A stretch of DNA of 64,000 bases from Membranipora membranacea (Eukaryota > Bryozoa > Gymnolaemata > Cheilostomatida > Membraniporidae). The stretch covers positions 19,876,283-19,940,282 of the forward strand of contig OU612066.1 in assembly GCA_914767715.1 (NCBI GenBank), written 5' to 3'. Both the position numbers and the translations under genes were made by a program. Of this stretch, positions 1 through 11,228 are shown piece after piece. The notes beneath the pieces are model-generated. The model worked only from the letters and a program-made list of their open reading frames with translations, did not search any database and had not been told where the DNA came from. Within the stretch, counting starts at the first letter, position 1, and every line of letters begins with the position of its first letter.

Positions 1-207
1 CTAAGTTTTCAAACCAACACACTCTCTTCAATACCTGACAGGTGTCTGTGCTCGGAACTCGACAGATTTTACAAAAGCCATTATATTCTTTTATATTATA
101 AATATATCATAAAACATTATAATGTAATATAATTATAATATAAATACATAAACTTATAATGTATGGTCTTGAGATTTAAATAAAAATATCAATGACTAGT
201 CACATAC

Positions 208-3200
208 CACTAGTCAGCTGGGGATTGTCATAGTGCATTTCCATATGGAAGTACTGGGGGGAACCTTCAGCTTCGGTGCCTCCTATGGGGAATCCAACCT
301 CCTCCGGAAAGTAGTACTTCTGCATAAAAAAAAGAGTCTTTAGCGATAAGCGGGTTCTCTTCTGCAAGAAGGCGTAGTTGGTTGTGAGACTAGAGAAAAG
401 ATGAACTGTATACTGTCCATAATTGTATCGGTAACTAATGTGACATGATATCGAATCAATGATGTCCCGAAAAAGACCCAAAGTTAAGCAAGGATTGAAA
501 TGACACATTACCATACAATACTTTAAATTGCAAATAAAATACGATTTTAATTTTGACCAACTCACTGTTCCACCGATGCCCCAGGCGTAGAAAACACTTC
601 GGCATGAGTCTGCAAACTCTGGCATTTCGTCTACGTAGCATTCTCCCTCCGTCTTATTATTATTGACAATATGTTCGTTTTCTACCCCCCAACAGGCATA
701 GATAAGGATGTGATGTACAATTCCTTCATTACCTGGAGTTATCAATGGTTCTACCTTGGAAAGAGAAAGAAACAACCACGATAAAAAGCAAAATGTAATC
801 ATATTGCAGTTTGTTACTTGCAGTTACTTGCCTAATTCTAGCTGGAACTGGTAGACAACCTCAAAAGTTATATTTTGATATCTGATGCATAATGATGTAC
901 TATTCTAAATTAGGATGTTATAAATAAATTTTAAATTTGAACATTTTAATTATTTCAATTACAAACTCTCTTCAACCATTTTGTTTCAGTAACATAAATA
1001 CCCATACTCTCATAATAAATATATTATTGGACTTTATTTCTAGAATCAAAGCAGCTATCTTTTCTTGTGTCAATCTTACTATATAAACAGTCATCGCAGT
1101 TACAAAATTATCTATAAAATTATATATTGCTTTCAATCACAAAAATTAAGCATTATCTTTGAGATTATAATAGCTTCTCAACTAAATTCAGTTTATTGCA
1201 GCCATGGTCTGGAGTGGCACTGTGCGCATGTGCGAACTGTTGAGGCATACGTTCGTCTCTGCAGCATAGGGCTTGAACTAATTCACCTGGTCTGAGTACC
1301 AAAATAGGGAAAGCAATGGAAACCCATATTTTAGAAATATTTGGGCCTAAATGGAACACTGGTTTTGATATCTCATAACCTTGAACCCTGGGAGTTGCCT
1401 TTTTTGATGGAAGGCAGCGCCACCACCGCTGTGCTGCAGAGATAGACTATGTCACAATGCTATCATGCAGGCAGAGTGCTGGAGTGGAGGGGCTACTGAC
1501 TGCCCTGTGGTATTTTTGAGTATGTTGCCTACTGGGGAAGGCTTATTGCATCTTAATACGTATTAAGTGGGGCCAGGGTTGTCTCCTTCTTTAAATTCAT
1601 TCATTTATTTGAAGTAGAGAGTGTTGAGTGTGTTGTGAGCTAAGACAACTCCTTGTGTTTAAAAGCATTCAACTCAATTCGGTAAGCCTCTATTCATATT
1701 ACTGCAGAAGTTATATGTTTGAATTCATGAAGGTTGGGTCTGATTCACATGATGACTCGTTCCAGCTTCAACAAACTCAGGTGTATACATCGCTACATCT
1801 CATGCACAAATATTATCACACAGAAAATAATTAAAGATTTAGGTGATAAATAATATCTAAAGTAACTTACGGCAACAACGTGATGTTTAGCATCAAGTAC
1901 TGGCGGGTCGTAATAAGAACAGTAGTATTCTGTATCTTTGCTTGGTATCTCATGCTAGATAAATAAGAAAAAAAAATTTATTCTCAGCAGGTTTCAACAC
2001 TCTCTGTATCAGGGAATCCGATCAAAGTACTATTGAAAGTGGTCACATGACTTCCTTGTTACACACTAAAGTGGTGAACAATGTTAGAGTTGTCATAGTT
2101 TTCAGAAAGTACTCGTCTTCTGACTGATTGATGGAAAGGCATGTGACAGCATGGGAAGACATGTGGAGAAGCTGGAAAGATTGCTAAACTCACTACAAGG
2201 GGTCCAGCAATGGGCCATGTAAGTCAAATAACCCTAAAACATAAGCTGTGTTTCAGAGTTGATTGCACTGTGCTGTAGGACGAGAGAACACAATTCTGAG
2301 TAGTGAATAGCGGGCATGCTTATAAACGCCATCAACCCATTATCTTTTGGGGATGGTAAAATGGCTTGACAGCTCAACCAGCTGGCACGCTTGCTATTCA
2401 TTCATCTAGGTGATTGGTGATGCTGGAGTCGTGGGATCGAGTCCCACTGAGGGAGCTTTCAAGGGTTATTGTCACAGCCCCAAGGACCCTTGATGTATAC
2501 CTCTTCTTAAGATAGGCAAGCAAACCCTGAATTAGGATATATGATGGTATACTTGATAGCTCGTTTTGGATTAATTTCAGTCCAAAGAATAACTCAGGAA
2601 AATTTGATTTGCATTCATTCTTAATGAAATGAGTCTCATGCAGTTAGAACTTATCATACTAACTGATTTACCATTAAACACATACTCTGAGGGAGGTGAA
2701 AGGTTTTTAAATTAGGCGGGTTCTGATTTTTCATAATAATGACAAGCTCATCAAGTCACACCCTGGGTATTCAAGAGAAAGTCGATCAGTTGGAATATTG
2801 CAAAAAATACATTGACAAAATTATAGAGGGTGTCATTTCAAGCTGATTAGTATTGAGCCCATTCTTGTCCCGTGACCAAAATTCTTGTCCTCCCCCCCCC
2901 CTCCGGTCTCCGCCCATCTGGCTTTAACCAGATTGCACAGTTGACTTACATTGTTGACGCGCAAGTCAAAGGTCAGAGTATCCTGTGGCACAGCATTAGT
3001 TGGTGGCTGAGGGTCTAGCAGATAGATGCTCTTCGCTCCTCGGTTGTCACTGTGATAATCTGAGGGTTGGAGAATATTGTTCACTGGATCAGTAGAGCCG
3101 TAAGCAAATATCAGGCGTGTTGTTGATGACTGTCAAATAAAAAGAGAGCAACAGGTTAGTTCTTGCTGTGATATTAAAAAGGTTTGGAGAAATGTTGTAC

Positions 3201-6200
3201 TGACAAAAAGCCTGAATGTAAGAATCATAAAAATTTGTATGTTTATGGCACTGATAATTGAAAAATGATGAGATTTACAGACCAAATGTATGTCCTGCTC
3301 AAAACTGGTGATGGGTGGGAATCGAATTTGACATTTTATTTATCTGAAGTTGATTGATTTCCCCTCAAAACGATCATCAAATCACATTGAATGACACTGC
3401 TGTTTTGATGTTTTGATGTTTTGATGTTTTGATGCTTTGATGCTTTGATGTTATGATGGAACAGTTGCCAAACACTTAGATATGGAATATGAAAAGCGAT
3501 TGTCGGCCTGTTAAAAACTGGGTGAATAGAATTTCACTCTCTGTTTATTTGCCATTGAGTAACTTTCAATTAATCTGAACTGAATAATGAATTTATTGAA
3601 TGAAATGCCTCCGTTATGGTGACCAATTTGTTATAAAAATACCTGGATAATGGGGGTATTATATTTTCATGTCCAAATCAGTGACATACAATTTTAATGT
3701 AAATTTCAAGACAGCAAGTTGGCTATATAGAAATATCGGCCTATTTATTTTATTCCAAATCAGTGACATACAATTTTAATGTAAATTTCGAGAGAGCTAA
3801 ATTGCTTTATACTGTAATACCTCACCTATAAAGTGCGTGCCTTGTAGATGAAGGCACCGATAAGAGTGGAGCATATAGGCGCGGCGGCTTTCATATATAT
3901 TATTTTTTATTTATTTGTATTTGAATTGTACAAAAACCATACGAAGCCAAATAGCTCAGTTGATAGAGTGTCTGCCTTGTAACTACGAAGTTGCAAGTTT
4001 AAATCCCACCGACGAAGTCAGTTTTTTTTCAAAGGGATGCCTTATAGCTGTGCGGTGCCTTTTAACTGGTGCCTTATAAGTGAGGTATTACGGTAGAAAT
4101 ATCGGCCTATATTTTCATGTCCAAATCGGTTACATATAATTTTATTGTTAATTTCGAGAGAGCTAGATGGCTATATATAAATATCAGGCTATATAGAAAT
4201 ATCAGCTTATTTTTTACCCAGAGTAAAACAACCACACCGGGAATGGAAGGGGGAAGAAGATGGCAACGGCAGTATATTTTAGGACAGGCTTTGGATAGGT
4301 AGAAAAACTTGTTTGTGTGTCCATTTCTGTCCAATTTATCGGTGGGATAATTATTATGACTTACAAAACTACCAATTTCCACTACAAAAAAATCCATTTG
4401 GGATGTACATCCACAGTATAATGTTCACGCAATGCAACTTCGATGATAGTAGATCTATATATTGAGCGGCTCAACCAAAAGAGAGAAATATCTACTAGTA
4501 TTAGGTTTTCAGGTCGGAACATATAAACCTAACTCTGTGATATATTATGATTGTCAACATATTATATAACCTTCATAAAGCATACTATCATCATAATCAT
4601 GTTGGGCATAGTATGGAACCGATGGGAGGTGTTGGCGGTGATCACTTCACACTGCAGATCTGTTTCATGGTCCCCCTCGTAAGTATTCAGTACATCTTCA
4701 GGCTAGGCAGGTACTTCGACTAACTATTCAAGCATCGGACCACAAAAGGTCTGAATAGCCACCATTTTCTCTAAAAGTCCATCATTCTCAAAAAAATTGT
4801 TAATACATAATTTTTGTCTCAAAATATCATGGGTGAATGTACTGAAAGTTTAATTTTTTTCTACAGAAGCTTATCCTTGACTATTACCAAACTCCTTCTC
4901 TGCGGGTTTCAAATACATCTAAGGAACACTCAACCATCAAAAATATGGTGATCGGAAACAGCTAATTCATCTGACCTTGATTGTGTTATCTTTGTTGTCA
5001 CAAGTAGAAATTTTCCTCTTGTATTTGATCTCAGTGATACCGTTCATCTCTGAAGAAGATATTAACATCAGGTCGTTTGAAGCATCCAACGAAGGCAGAC
5101 CATTAGCTGAGGCGTACATATCCTGTAAAAAATGAGTAGATTATCAATCTATTGGAAAAAAGTTTAAATTTCAATATTCAGATTGTTAATTCGTTGAATT
5201 TTGCTGTAAAAACCATCAAGCTGAGCAGATGTTTGTTAGTCGTCTTCTTGTTATCGATCCGACAGCCAAAACAATATTTATAGTCACAGTTATGCATATT
5301 TTATGAGTCAAATGAGTTGTTATCTCATTTAAATACAATGTTGACTTTTAGAGTGAATTACATCCCAAATGAACAATTACGAACAAAATGAATGACAGGG
5401 CGGGGAGGGGGGTGGGTTGTGTACTCTCACCTCAAGAAACGTTTCACCATCTGAGGATACCCAGGCTACAGCAATGTCAGCTCCTGTCATACCACCATTA
5501 GGAGAAATTCCCAAACCGACCCATCCGGTCGTTTCACATGTTATCTAAAAGTCATGTCAAAAAAAGGATAAAATTAAATAATTCATTCCTTCTGTTCCAT
5601 GCTATATCAATTAAGTAAATTACTCGCTGAAAAGCAACGTATTTCAGTAATCTGTCATGCCGATACGTGTTACGAGTGTGTAACATATAATTGAGCATTT
5701 ACATAAAGACAAAATACGAATCTGATAACTGAGCATCACTATTAGGCTATTATGTCCCATGTAAAAGATCATTTCTTGTGTCAGCATGATCAAGGATGGG
5801 CCAACGTGCATCGCAGTTTCCGATTTGCACAGATTCTTCCGTATTTCGGGGCATTTTGTACAAAGAAGCTAGATTAAACTTTGTTTTGTGGAAGGCTTGT
5901 TATCTATGGGTCCCTGAGACCTGAACCCAGGTTGACTCGAGTTATCTCGGCCAGCCCCTTCTCAAAGACTAGACAAGGATGGGCTTAATGAAAAATGTAA
6001 TCATGCATTTTACCTTGACCATCACAAGATTTGTGTGGGAACAGAAGTAAGTTTGCGCCTGTTGCGGTTTAACAGTAGAGGGGGGGGGGGAGATGGACTG
6101 TAGAGGGAGAAAGATTTCAGGTTTTGGCAACATTAAAACTAGCAGAAATTTTAGTTCTGTTTAGTTTATACACTGATGATTTAGTACCCTGCTGTGTCAT

Positions 6201-7146
6201 CGATTGTGATCTGCAATTCTCATCAAAATGGCACAAAATTATGAGATTATTCTGTTATTGCTTGCTTCCAAGTTATTCAACTTTCTGGGTTGATAGATTG
6301 AATGTATGATTACATTTCATGAGTTTCATCATAACACAAACGCAAAAAACAGATCCTTAAGTTGTAAGATCTGGTCTCGACTGTAAAAATGGGGCATTAA
6401 GCTAAACCTGAGAATGTATAGATAATTAGGCTAAGTGCTCAGATGCCTGCAAGTGCAAGTTCACACACACTGGCAATTGCAACAATCTGAGCACTTAGAC
6501 AAGTAGCCCAGCGCTATAAAGTGCTATCAGGCGCTTTTGTGAAACTAAGATAATGGGCCTTTTGTGACCAAATCTTTTTTTATGTTATAATTGGAAAGTA
6601 ATATTTAGACAGTATTTTTTCAGCATTTTTTATTGACAGAGGCAGATATAGACAAAGCACGATATCCTAATTTATCAGATAAGATAAGAAATACAGGTTC
6701 TTCATTCATTTGTATGCCACTGCACTTGTACAAATCGCTATCTTATAAAGACTGGCCTGACAAAAATAAAGTTATTTCATGTCAATGCTAAGGGTTGGGT
6801 TAGATTGTGTATGATCCAGTTTGCCTTCATTTGAAGATTGAGCCGCTGCCAGCTCACAAGTAGTATGTGAATAAGCGGAATGGGGGAAAATTTGATCAAA
6901 CTTGATAGAGGGTTTGGGTGCACTTTCCCTCATGACAACACTGTGAGAAATTAAGCGTCAATTGTGGTCTGTGAAGACAGCTTACAAACTCACTTGAAAA
7001 GCTATATAATCCTCCTTTGATGTTCCTTCATATGACCAGGTAAGATTGAATTTATCCTGCGAGTCTAAAGTTATCGTGAATTCTGTCGCAGCCACAGATA
7101 ATGAGAAGAGTAGAAGAAAAGATAGATGTAGACCTGAACCCTTCAT
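208..7146 (-). CDS. MOXD1: DBH-like monooxygenase (MOXD1-like), 5' seven exons; 3' end off window
   Basis: Copper- and ascorbate-dependent monooxygenase of the DBH/TBH/MOXD1 family, expected in the secretory pathway. Exons in transcript order: 6994-7146, 5431-5544, 4976-5122, 2950-3129, 1871-1954, 566-754, 208-319. All have GT donors and AG acceptors and phase-compatible joins, giving 326 codons. Residues 1-20 are a signal peptide starting MKGSGLHLSFLLLF. Residues about 22-165 are a DOMON domain (GWVGLGISPNGGMTGADIAV). The N-terminal copper domain follows, with the His pair H240-H241 in GIVHHILIYAC and H318 in EMHYDNP, which are the expected three ligands of the CuH site. The CuM site and the C-terminal half lie beyond base 1. 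GNEGIVHHILIY is closer to MOXD1 than to dopamine or tyramine beta-hydroxylase as I remember them, so the catecholamine enzymes are the main alternative. Substrate is unknown. Confidence 0.86.
2118..2535 (+). mobile_element. tRNA-headed composite SINE, longest copy
   Basis: Lies in an intron of the MOXD1-like gene. A leader contains the shared block GGGCCATGTAAG. It is followed by GAGAACACAATTCTGAGTAG, then a tRNA-like head with a degraded A box (ATGGCTTGACAGCTCAACCA) and a B box (GGGATCGAGTCCC), then GGGAGCTTTCAAGGGTTATTG. The same order recurs at 41978-42235, 63545-63800 and, reversed, at 42270-42490. A minus-strand head-only copy lies at 30999-31112 and a leader-only copy at 17004-17130. 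Confidence 0.7.
3402..3459. repeat. 8-bp tandem repeat (TTTTGATG)n
   Basis: About seven imperfect head-to-tail copies of TTTTGATG, the last ones reading CTTTGATG. It sits in the intron between MOXD1-like exons 3 and 4. Confidence 0.8.
3812..4093. mobile_element. TA-flanked MITE with internal tRNA-like sequence
   Basis: Terminal inverted repeats read CTGTAATACCTCACCTATAA on the left and, as reverse complement of the right end, CCGTAATACCTCACTTATAA. Each end abuts a TA dinucleotide (3810-3811 and 4094-4095), the target duplication of Tc1/mariner-type elements. The 282-bp element has no transposase frame. It interrupts a local tandem repeat whose other units retain the empty site. Confidence 0.72.
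3946..4014 (+). other. tRNA-like sequence (tRNA-derived, probably non-functional)
   Basis: A good A box (TAGCTCAGTTGATAGAG), an anticodon-like loop (CTTGTAAC, TGT as for Thr) and a T-arm/B box (AAGTTTAAATCCC) are spaced as in a tRNA. A run of eight T at 4022-4029 could end Pol III transcription. The acceptor stem ends do not pair, so I regard this as a tRNA-derived insert in the MITE and not a working tRNA gene. Confidence 0.5.
6425..6508. repeat. Short inverted-repeat element
   Basis: GCTAAGTGCTCAGA at the left faces TCTGAGCACTTAGAC at the right around a core of about 45 bp. The right-hand motif recurs near 30568-30586, so this is probably a dispersed MITE family. It lies in intron 1 of the MOXD1-like gene. 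Confidence 0.5.
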
Positions 7147-10040
7147 CTTTAGGCTAACTACACGGCAGTGACTTAGCCTTCTTTTTGACTCAATATGATA
7201 ATTTGATTTAAAAATTGTAACAGTTATAACGCAATAATTTAGGCCACACCCCCAAGAAATTTGACAAGATGTAGGCCTATCAAAGTGGGATTAATCTTCG
7301 GATCCAATCCGTGCTGAAAATTTAATTTGGCCAATGCGTGATCATGTTTTACGCAATCCTTGTTCCTATAGCTTTCTACTGATCTTCCTGAAATCCTGAT
7401 GGCATAACTTCTACCACTGCTTCCATTCACAAAACACACAACACGAAACTGCACACTGTGTAGAAAGTAACCTATGTCAATGTGTCCTCCATAAACACTG
7501 CAATATTGCTGACCCTACAACAACGCCATCTCACTGTGATAAAAAAATTCATTGTGCAGTGCCTAACTTATATTAAAATGGTTGTTTTTTAGTCAAGGAT
7601 TAGTGTGGATGGATAGATTAAACATAAAAGATCAGCGGCAGCGTACTGCAGCAAATATGACAGCATTGGCTTAACCTTGCTCATCTCTTCCTTTCAATCC
7701 ATCAATTATTTCTCAGGCGAAATAGTTGCAAGAAAAGGCTAAGGGCCTGTATGTATTATGGTAGTATAAGTTCTAAATAATCATTATGTAGTCTCAAATC
7801 ACAGAGAAATCATTATACCTGCAGTTTGGATTCCATCAATATGTGCTATTTTCGTCCTACAACAAGTTTTTTTTATCATGGTCATCTCCTGGATTGGATT
7901 TTGGCAAATTGATAACAGGAAGATACGGTCATAGAGTAAGGACATAAAAAGTTCTCACTTTAATGATAGTTAAAGTGCCAGCATTTTTTGTTCATCGACC
8001 GAAAATGAATAAACGAATAAATTATATAGTAGGAGGTAGCTCAGTTTGTTAGAACAAGTGTATGAGGTTCTGGCCTCTATGTTCTGGTCACACTGCAGTC
8101 CACTGGCTACTGAGCACTGCACCCTAGGTGTGCTCTTACACTGCTTTCAAACTGAGAGCAACTGGGCGCCGAATATAACAGAAGGGCCTTTAAAGCACCT
8201 CTATGTCTCAGTCTTCAGACAGAGACATTGCGATTTTAACTATTATCAACGGCAATTTGTCAATTTGACAAACCTGCCTATGGCGGCCATAATTCCTTTG
8301 ATATTAAACCTAAAGTTTTCCAGCACCTTTAAAAATGTTCAATCTTCAAGCTATACACCTCGTCATTTTGTGTCAGGATACACAGGCCTTGAGTTATCTG
8401 GGTTTGGGAAAAAGCTATATATCATCTAGATGTATGAGTTAGATTAAAAGACTTGGGTCAGAAGACTGACATTTCCTCTCAATTTTCACACACAAACATA
8501 TTTACCCAGGCTGACCGGCTACCTATGTATCTTGACACAAAATTTCGGGTAGGTATGGCTGCAGGCTATAAGCTTTTGTAGCATATCACAGAGATAATGA
8601 GTTTTTGGCGGTGAGTTTTTACTATGATATTCTTTTGCCAATGTTAGCAGTGTTAACGATTTTGAATAGTTGTACACATGTGCTGCCGTTTCTATAATTT
8701 TCTCTAACAGCTTGAATAAGTCAGAAATCAGAACATGAGGAGACAACCTTGCAAAACGCCCGAAAAATCTTTACACTGCCAAAAACTTCTCAAAATTACC
8801 TTTATGGCCCTTTATAGGTCATGCTAGGGCATAAACCATGCATATCAGTATGTTTGGACACTAATATCATGACCAAATAGGTATTAAAAATTCAGGCTTT
8901 TAACTGACTTTTCATCCAAATAAGGCCGATGGTCTGTTATCGATGACTAGGCAGATAGATCTATACAAGCTATTTATTATACAAAAATCTGCTGACAATT
9001 CACCCAAAATGTTTTGTATATAACACACAAATAATAACACAGAAGGGCCAGATCAAAAAGTCATAGGGCCAAAGGTCAAAATTTAGTCCGCAAAATATGG
9101 ATTGTCACATTTTTCTGTGCCGAATGACTCCACTCAACTCCATGTGACTCTGCAAAACTCCATACGATTCCGTACGATTCAGACCACAGCGGCTGAACTC
9201 ATCCTATGTTTTATAAAGTCAGGTGTGCTGATTGATTGATTATCTTCTATCAAAAACATTAGATGTCGCGAGAAAGAGAGGGCACTACGGGTGAACATAG
9301 ATCAAGTTTGCTCCATTTTTCCCCCGTTGGAATTGCCCCCCCCCCCTCTACTGAGGAGGGCAATTCCAACGGGGTAAAAAATGGAGCAAACTTGATCTAG
9401 GGTGAACATTAATATTCGTTTTCAGCTTTGCTCTACATACAGGTATCATTGCTAAGGCATACGACAGGGGTTTTTCAAAGGCAGGGTAAGGGGTTTTCAA
9501 CTTGACACCCTCAAATCTCATGAGTTGAAACACTGGTTTTGTGTGGCAATTCCATTACGTAAAGTTCAGGATGCAAAGGCAAAGGCTATGTTGAATATGT
9601 GTTCAAGGATACGACATCTAAACAACGTAATTTAGGATTGTCTTCTCTTCTGACGGTAGGGGACAATCTTTTTTAAAGTTAAAATCAAACTTTATTTGAA
9701 AGGTATAAGATATTATGCGAACACAGCTGTTCTCTTTCAACACAACACAGTAAAGTCATAAAATACTTACGTAAAAAATCCAACTGATAATATGTATATT
9801 ATGTATTATTACAGAAATGGATATATGTATATATGGATATAATGGGGTTATTATATGCAAAAGCTGTCGAAAATATGAAAATCGAACAAGTAACTGAATG
9901 GGCTAATAAATATCCAGAGCTATGCCCCCCCACCCATCCTGCCCATTTAGTTTCACCACTGTCACACAGGGTTGTGACATCCCAGCTCTGTCAGTTCAGC
10001 TTAGGCGCTGTAGGAGAATACCTTTCTTGTCTTGACTTAC
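7147..10040. other. Intergenic region upstream of the MOXD1-like gene
   Basis: No supported coding exon was seen. A tRNA A-box-like stretch (GGTAGCTCAGTTTGTTAGAA) at 8034-8053 heads an unrelated chance plus-strand frame. A palindromic MITE lies at 9298-9399. The promoter and 5' UTR of the MOXD1-like gene should lie within the first few hundred bases above 7146, but no core element is convincing. Confidence 0.5.
9298..9399. mobile_element. 102-bp near-perfect palindromic MITE with 9-bp target duplication
   Basis: The arms start TAGATCAAGTTTGCTCC and end GGAGCAAACTTGATCTA, and they pair almost to the centre across a C-rich loop. The 9-bp direct repeat GGGTGAACA flanks both sides (9289-9297 and 9400-9408). 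TAG...CTA ends with a 9-bp duplication match the larger element at 33754-34071. A 9-bp duplication is typical of Mutator-like elements. Confidence 0.72.
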
Positions 10041-10124
10041 TATCACATCACGGTTCTCTTGCAGTAGTTGAGATCTCAACCAGTCTGATAATTCACGATC
10101 CATGGGCTCCATTGGCAAAATCAT
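10041..10124 (-). CDS. Candidate first coding exon, unknown product
   Basis: An ATG at 10124 opens 28 codons (MILPMEPMDRELSDWLRSQ then LLQENRDVI) ending at a strong donor, GTGATA|gtaagt, in phase 0. The composition is plausible for a protein N-terminus. I could not find a following exon, and the phase does not fit the exons at 10402-11228. It could instead be an internal exon, since the frame stays open upstream to an AG at a CACCAG. It may also be chance. Confidence 0.25.
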
Positions 10125-10401
10125 TTTAGAGCCTGCAGCCTGCAACCCTGGTGTGGACTATGCATACGGTATGCTTATTGGAGCTTAACCTGAAACTCTT
10201 CACCACCAGCACCACCACCAATAGTATAATTTACATTTTCATGTTATTTTTTGTTGTAAGAAAAATTTAACCAGATCATTCACTTAACCATGTACAGTGA
10301 CATCATCATGAGAGATATGGTGGTTGTTTAGTTTTAAATGTCTGAAACATTATGTTTGCTGCGAGGTTTGGGTGTTAATACTGTAGCATGAAGGCACTTA
10401 C

Positions 10402-11228
10402 CGTTTGACTCCTTCATCTAAACATGTCTTCAGAAACTCACAGATCATGTTTACGGTATCTCTTTTGTGAATACTCTTGTAGCCAACAACCTAAAATTGA
10501 CAAAAATATAATCTATCATCAGCTTGAGCTCTAACAGATGTGTAAACCATCAAACACACAAGTTCTCTTTTGTATTTGCCGGAAGAACCCACCACCATGC
10601 AGATTTTTATGTATAAATTGTCGCTTTTTTAATTTTTTCATGTTACTGATAAACATAAATTTTATAACATCCTTAACCAATTTAAAAGTCAATTTTAAAA
10701 TGTAATAAAAAAATGTTAATCAAGAATGGGCTCATTGTCTGGATCGTGCGTTGATGTGGAATTGTAAGACTAAACTGAAAAATGGTTTTTAAAGTTCCTG
10801 CATAGCTCATTTTGCACTATTTGTCAATTTGTGAGAAAGGTGTAGCATCTAGTACATTGGAGACTAAGCAATGTGAAATAAATAAGGAAAGTAGTAACAC
10901 TCACTTTAATGAGTCTAAATGGGTTTATCTGTGGTGATGCTCCATTCATCAAAGTTACCTGTATGAAGAGCTTGGTCATCAGTAACAGAAGCCATAGTTG
11001 TCTAAAAAAACATTGACAATGTAAACAGTAGAACCGGGTCATTAAACATAAATTTCCTGAAACAGCTGTTTGTGGTATGCTAGACCACTGTAGAATTTGA
11101 GGGGTCCAACAATACAAAGGCAGTGGTATTTTGCACCTCAGACCATTGAAATAGATAATTACCGAGTGGCAGTAGCTAGCCCATTCATGTGATCATCCAA
11201 GACAGCTGTATCACCAACAATGACACAA
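10402..11228 (-). CDS. Three phase-consistent exons of an unrecognised gene
   Basis: Exons 11163-11228, 10959-11001 and 10402-10490 each have an AG acceptor and a GT donor (gtaatt, gtaact, gtaagt). Their phases join without a stop into about 66 residues: CVIVGDTAVLDDHMNGLATA, then TRQLWLLLLMTKLFIQ, then VVGYKSIHKRDTVNMICEFL and KTCLDEGVKR. The stretch looks alpha-helical and may be part of a helical-repeat protein, but I do not recognise a family. Neither the first nor the last exon was found. It is not part of the lipoxygenase, whose stop codon at 14935 is upstream of it. Confidence 0.35.

Larger units (their letters stand above)
3670..4220. repeat. Imperfect tandem repeat of about 85-90 bp, interrupted by a MITE
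   Basis: Three diverged units share AAATCAGTGACATACAATTT and TAGAAATATCGGCCTAT. They start near 3670, 3755 and 4115, with a partial unit to 4220. The second unit is split by the TA-flanked element at 3812-4093. The uninterrupted units therefore show the empty target site. Confidence 0.7.

Noticed and set aside
36-52. A 16-base segment with AG and GT borders near the left edge, as a further MOXD1-like exon
   Set aside because: Too short, and the residues do not match the expected continuation after HYDNPQLTSG.
200-802. 200-codon minus-strand frame taken as one exon
   Set aside because: It is two exons (566-754 and 208-319) read through an intron; the intron part has no homology, and donor/acceptor sites give a clean join at YAWGIGGT|KYYFPEE.
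3946-4014. A functional tRNA-Thr gene
   Set aside because: Acceptor stem does not pair and it lies inside a MITE; kept only as a tRNA-like sequence.
8046-8429. 127-codon plus-strand frame beginning MLEQVYEVLASMFW
   Set aside because: It begins in a tRNA A-box-like repeat, has no recognisable domain and fits chance in repeat DNA.
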